A DNA stretch of 64,000 bases from UBA7672 sp965279085. Lineage in GTDB: Bacteria; Pseudomonadota; Alphaproteobacteria; Caulobacterales; Hyphomonadaceae. Every line of letters starts with the position of its first letter. The first letter of the stretch is position 1. The position numbers and the translations under genes are program-made. The notes under the pieces are model-generated. The model saw only the letters and a list, made by a program, of their open reading frames with translations, did not search any database and was not told the origin of the DNA. The stretch spans positions 3,596,001 through 3,660,000 of the forward strand of contig OZ257149.1 in assembly GCA_965279085.1 (NCBI GenBank), in the 5' to 3' direction. Shown piece by piece: positions 60,435 to 64,000 of the stretch.

Positions 60435-63257
60435 ATGTCCAACAGGATTTTCAGCGTCGCGGGCGTGCTCGCCGGCATCATGGCCGCGAGCTCGTGCTCG
60501 ACCGGCGCAACATCGGATACCTACGCCGCGCCGATGATCTCGGCCCAGCCGCCGGCTGCTTCCGCGCCTGCCACGCCCGCCCGCGATCCGGTCGTCCAGC
60601 AGATCTCGCAGATGAGCTACGACATCCCTTACACGAAATACGTCCTCAAGAACGGCATGACGCTGATCGTGCACGAGGACACGAAGACGCCGACCGTCAC
60701 GCTGCACCTGATCTATCATGTCGGCTCGAAGAACGAGCCCAAGGGCCGCTCCGGTTTCGCACACCTGTTCGAACACCTGATGTTCAACGGCTCGCAGCAC
60801 TTCAACGACGACTTCTTCAAGGCGACGCAGCAGATCGGCGCCACCAACCAGAACGGCTCCACCAACACCGACCGCACCAACTACTACCAGACCGTCCCCA
60901 CCGCGGCGCTCGACTCCATCCTGTGGCTGGAATCCGACCGCATGGGTTACCTGCTCGGTGCGGTCGACCAGAAGCGGCTCGATGAACAGCGCGGCGTCGT
61001 CCAGAACGAAAAGCGCCAAGGCGAAAACCAGCCCTATGGCAAGGTGAACAACCACATCGTCGCCGCGACCTATCCCGAGCATCACCCTTACGGTCACACC
61101 GTCATCGGCTCGATGGACGATCTCAACGCGGCGTCGATGGCGGACGTGCAGGACTTCTTCAAGACCTGGTACGGCCCCTCCAACGCGATCCTGGTGCTGG
61201 CTGGCGACATCAAGCCGGAAGAAGCGAAAGCAAAAGTCGAGAAATTCTTCGGCGAAATCCCGCCCGGCCCGCCGCCATCGCAGGCGAAATCATGGGTGCC
61301 CACGCTGGCGGAGAACCAGCGCGAGATCATGTACGATCGCGTCGCCCAGCCGCGCATCTACAAGACGTGGAACGTTCCCGAACTCGGCAATCCGGACGGC
61401 GAGCTCCTCGACCATGTCGCGGCAGCTCTCGGCGGCGACAAGAACGCCCGTCTCACCAAGCGGCTGGTCTATGACGAGCAGGTCGCCACCAGCGTCGCGG
61501 TCATCAATCCGCAGAGCGAGATTGCGGGCCAGTTCCGCATCATCGTCACCGCCAAGCCCGACGCCGACATGGCGAAGATCGAACGCGCCATAGACGAGGA
61601 AGTGAACCGCCTCATCGCCGGCGGCCCGACACAGGCCGAGATCGACAAGAACATCGTCCAGACCGTGTCGGGCGTGATCTCCAGCCTGGAGAGCACCTCC
61701 GACAAGGCGGCCCAGCTCGCGCAGTGGGAAATGATCGCTGGCGAAGCCTCCGGTTGGAAAGACTCGATCAAGCGTCTCGAGGCGGCGACGCCCTCAACCG
61801 TGCAGGCGGCCGCGCGCAAATGGCTGACGCGTGGCTCCTACACGCTCTCCGTCCTGCCGTTCGGCGATCCGAAAGCGTTCGGCGAGCCTGTCTCGCGCGC
61901 GAAGATGCCGGCGCCCGGCTCCATCGCTGACGCCGTCTTCCCGGCCTACCAGACCGCGACGCTGTCGAACGGCATGAAAGTCATGCTGGTCGAACGTCAC
62001 GATGTCCCGCAGGTCAGCGTCTCCATGCTGCTCGACACCGGCTATCCGGCTGACGAGACGACCATCAAGGACGGCCTCTCCAGTCTCACCGCCAACATGC
62101 TGGACGAGGGCACGACCACGCGCTCGGCCCTGCAGATCGCCGACGAACTCGACCGTCTCGGCGCCTATGTCGGCACGGGCGGCGGCGGGGAAAACTCCAC
62201 CGTCGAATTCTCTGCACTGAAACCGACGCTGGATCAGGTCATGACGATCTGGGCCGATGTCCTGCGCAACCCTGCCTTCAACGAAGCGGACTTCAAACGC
62301 ATCCAGGCCCAGACGGCGCAGAGCCTGCAACAACAGATGCGCGACCCGAACTCCATCGGCCAGCGCGTGATGTCGAAAGTCCTCTGGGGCGACAAACACC
62401 CCTACGGCCATCTCGTGATGCCGGACGAGATCACCTCGCTGACGCGAGCGGACACGGCGGCGTTCCACAAGAACTGGTACGGCCCGAACAACGCCACGCT
62501 CTTCGTTGTCGGCGACACCACGATGGCGGAAATCACGCCGAAGCTCGAGGCCGCCCTGCGCGGCTGGGCCAATGCGCCGATGAAGCGCGAGCCCGTCGCG
62601 CTGGGGACGCGGCCCACCAAGCCGACCGTCTATCTGGTCGACCGGCCGGATTCGGCCCAGTCGATCATCATGATCGGTTCGGTGCAGCCTCTGCGCAATC
62701 CGGCCGAAGACACGCGCATGTCGGCGTTCAACGCGCTGTTCGGCGGCAACTTCACCAGCCGCGTGAACATGAACCTGCGGGAAGACAAAGGCTGGTCCTA
62801 TGGCTCACGCTCGGGCATTTCCGGCGGCCGCGGCCCGCGCACCTTCACGATCACCGCGCCGGTGCAGACCGACGCCACGAAGGGCGCGCTTGTCGAACTG
62901 CGCAAGGAACTGACCGATGTAGTCGGCAAACGCCCGCCGACGCCCGCTGAACTCGACACCGTGCGCACCAACACGCTGCTGGGCATGTCGAGCCGGTGGG
63001 AGACGGCTGACGCTGTGCTCGGCACGCTGCAGGACATCCACCAGTTCAACCTGCCGGCCGACTACTGGGCGAAATACGCCGACACCTACCGAACGGTGAG
63101 CCCGGCCGAGGTCGAGGCGATGGCGAAGAAGCTGATCCCGAACCAGAACCACGTCTGGGTGATCGTCGGCGACCGGGCAAAGATCGAGAAGGACGTTCGC
63201 TCGCTCAATATCGGCGAGGTCGTGATCGTCGATGCGAACGGGAATCCGGTAAATTGA
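60435..63257 (+). CDS. M16-family metallopeptidase (pitrilysin-like), two-domain
   Basis: 940 aa from the ATG preceded by AGAAGGGG. A lipobox-like ASSC (Cys21) suggests envelope location. The first M16 domain has the zinc motif HLFEH (His110, His114) and downstream EKRQG; the second domain lacks a comparable zinc motif, and is a structural partner as usual. The domains are linked near residue 500. Likely degrades peptides in the periplasm. Confidence 0.92.
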   Translation: MSNRIFSVAGVLAGIMAASSCSTGATSDTYAAPMISAQPPAASAPATPARDPVVQQISQMSYDIPYTKYVLKNGMTLIVHEDTKTPTVTLHLIYHVGSKNEPKGRSGFAHLFEHLMFNGSQHFNDDFFKATQQIGATNQNGSTNTDRTNYYQTVPTAALDSILWLESDRMGYLLGAVDQKRLDEQRGVVQNEKRQGENQPYGKVNNHIVAATYPEHHPYGHTVIGSMDDLNAASMADVQDFFKTWYGPSNAILVLAGDIKPEEAKAKVEKFFGEIPPGPPPSQAKSWVPTLAENQREIMYDRVAQPRIYKTWNVPELGNPDGELLDHVAAALGGDKNARLTKRLVYDEQVATSVAVINPQSEIAGQFRIIVTAKPDADMAKIERAIDEEVNRLIAGGPTQAEIDKNIVQTVSGVISSLESTSDKAAQLAQWEMIAGEASGWKDSIKRLEAATPSTVQAAARKWLTRGSYTLSVLPFGDPKAFGEPVSRAKMPAPGSIADAVFPAYQTATLSNGMKVMLVERHDVPQVSVSMLLDTGYPADETTIKDGLSSLTANMLDEGTTTRSALQIADELDRLGAYVGTGGGGENSTVEFSALKPTLDQVMTIWADVLRNPAFNEADFKRIQAQTAQSLQQQMRDPNSIGQRVMSKVLWGDKHPYGHLVMPDEITSLTRADTAAFHKNWYGPNNATLFVVGDTTMAEITPKLEAALRGWANAPMKREPVALGTRPTKPTVYLVDRPDSAQSIIMIGSVQPLRNPAEDTRMSAFNALFGGNFTSRVNMNLREDKGWSYGSRSGISGGRGPRTFTITAPVQTDATKGALVELRKELTDVVGKRPPTPAELDTVRTNTLLGMSSRWETADAVLGTLQDIHQFNLPADYWAKYADTYRTVSPAEVEAMAKKLIPNQNHVWVIVGDRAKIEKDVRSLNIGEVVIVDANGNPVN

Positions 63258-63311
63258 CGCCGGATTGAACCTTCCGGCCTCTGCGGACGACTATGTTCGT
63301 AGAGGACGGAC

Positions 63312-63848
63312 ATGACAGACGACGTCAATCGGGCTTTCACCGCCATGCTGGTCCTTATGGCCCAGCAGGGTGAACGCGATGCGCTGGAGCGTCTCGCCGC
63401 CCGGTGGCGTCCGCGCCACTATGCCCATGCACGGCGCCTGCTGGGTCATGCCGACGGGGCCGCCGACGCGGTTCAGGAGGCATGGACCGGCATCGTGCGC
63501 GGGCTGGGGCGCCTGCGCGAGCCGGAACAGTTTCGGGCATGGTCCTACGCCATCGTGACGCGGCGGTGCCAGGACGCCATCCGCAGGAAAGGGCGCGAGC
63601 CGCCCGGCGATTCCGAAGCCGATCCGCCTGACCCCGCTGGAGGCGGAGATGAGCGGACGTCAGACCTGCGTCGCGCGATAGCCGCGTTGCCTCCCGACCA
63701 GCGCGCCGGGATCGCGCTCTTCTACATTGACGGGCTTTCGGTCGCGGAGATCGCCGAAGCGCTGCGAATTCCGGTGGGCACCGTGAAGACCAGCCTGTTC
63801 CACGCCCGGCGCGCATTGCGCCGTCAACTTGAAGGAGATGAAACATGA
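63312..63848 (+). CDS. ECF-type RNA polymerase sigma factor
   Basis: 178 aa. Region 2 (HYAHARRLLGHADGAADAVQEAW and VTRRCQDAIRR) and region 4 (ALPPDQRAGIALFYIDGLSVAEIAEAL and GTVKTSLFHARRALRRQL, quoted in part) are clear. The start follows GAGGACGGAC. The stop overlaps the ATG of the next gene in ATGA, so the pair is translationally coupled. Confidence 0.95.
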   Translation: MTDDVNRAFTAMLVLMAQQGERDALERLAARWRPRHYAHARRLLGHADGAADAVQEAWTGIVRGLGRLREPEQFRAWSYAIVTRRCQDAIRRKGREPPGDSEADPPDPAGGGDERTSDLRRAIAALPPDQRAGIALFYIDGLSVAEIAEALRIPVGTVKTSLFHARRALRRQLEGDET

Positions 63849-64000
63849 GCAAGCTCGACGACGCCATCCAGCAGGCCCTGACCGCTGAGGACAAGGACTT
63901 CCTCGCGCAGTTCGAGAGGGAGCCCAACTCACTTGCGCAGATGGCCAGTGTGTTCAGCGGGCCTCTCGCGTGGATCTACGTCGCCTTCTTCGCTGCGGCC
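63845..64000 (+). CDS. Membrane protein coupled to the sigma factor, truncated by the window edge
   Basis: The first 52 codons: MSKLDDAIQQALTAEDKDF and FEREPNSLAQMASVFSGPL, then the start of a hydrophobic segment (AWIYVAFFAAA) cut by the window end. The pattern resembles small membrane proteins (DUF6768-like) encoded behind ECF sigma factors, possibly anti-sigma-like, but this is a guess from the first residues. Confidence 0.6.
   Translation, partial: MSKLDDAIQQALTAEDKDFLAQFEREPNSLAQMASVFSGPLAWIYVAFFAAA

Overview
The window reads as ordinary chromosome of a GC-rich alphaproteobacterium, most likely of the Caulobacterales/Hyphomonadaceae type. The lineage call rests on a circularly permuted two-piece tmRNA with an ANDNFA-type tag, an alphaproteobacterial SspB adaptor, a prmC/DUF4167 pair, a TorF-family porin, an ornithine decarboxylase with a structured leader, and many envelope lipoproteins. 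Coding density is high, strands alternate often, and there is no prophage, transposase, CRISPR array or rRNA operon. It looks like core genome with lineage-specific small genes and extragenic palindromic repeats.

Layout. 0-9 kb: tRNA-Leu(CAA); a flavin amine oxidase preceded by a 26-codon ORF with a perfect Shine-Dalgarno and a terminator hairpin; an extensin-like protein; a secreted esterase; a TetR regulator; and a leftward operon sspB - PaaI thioesterase - DUF3445 - mug ending in a terminator. 9-13.3 kb: a rightward unit of a Cys/Met-metabolism PLP enzyme, a cytochrome P450 and an unknown protein; osmC; the split tmRNA; a 39-residue membrane peptide. 13.3-21 kb: VOC protein, aquaporin, thyA, a queuosine-precursor-type transporter, folA and a TPR lipoprotein. 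21-33.7 kb: a large TonB receptor, WYL regulator with divergent ABM protein, unknown secreted proteins, an alkylsulfatase-type hydrolase, Mrp ATPase and a glycosyltransferase. 33.8-45 kb: hflKC, alanine dehydrogenase, bioY, a KefB-type antiporter, porin, queF and a MOSC protein. 45-57.3 kb: an SBBP-repeat lipoprotein, slyX, a PhoPQ-related protein, a TSUP permease, prmC, DUF4167, a gene behind a 14-G tract, tandem VOC genes and polyamine genes. 57.7-64 kb: an S9 peptidase, a nucleoside deaminase, an M16 peptidase, and an ECF sigma factor overlapping a truncated downstream gene.

Genes that plausibly work together: tmRNA with SspB (tagging and delivery of tagged proteins to ClpXP); thyA with folA (dTMP and folate cycle); HflK with HflC; queF with the VUT transporter (deazaguanine/queuosine supply); ornithine decarboxylase with the deoxyhypusine-synthase-like enzyme (unusual polyamines); ECF sigma with its overlapping membrane protein.

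The most unusual items are the tiny ORF plus terminator ahead of the amine oxidase, the Mug homologue lacking the catalytic Asn, the G14 tract next to a start codon, the hairpin that buries a ribosome binding site between tandem VOC genes, the structured leader of the decarboxylase gene, and a family of long palindromic intergenic repeats. No complete novel system could be demonstrated from sequence alone.
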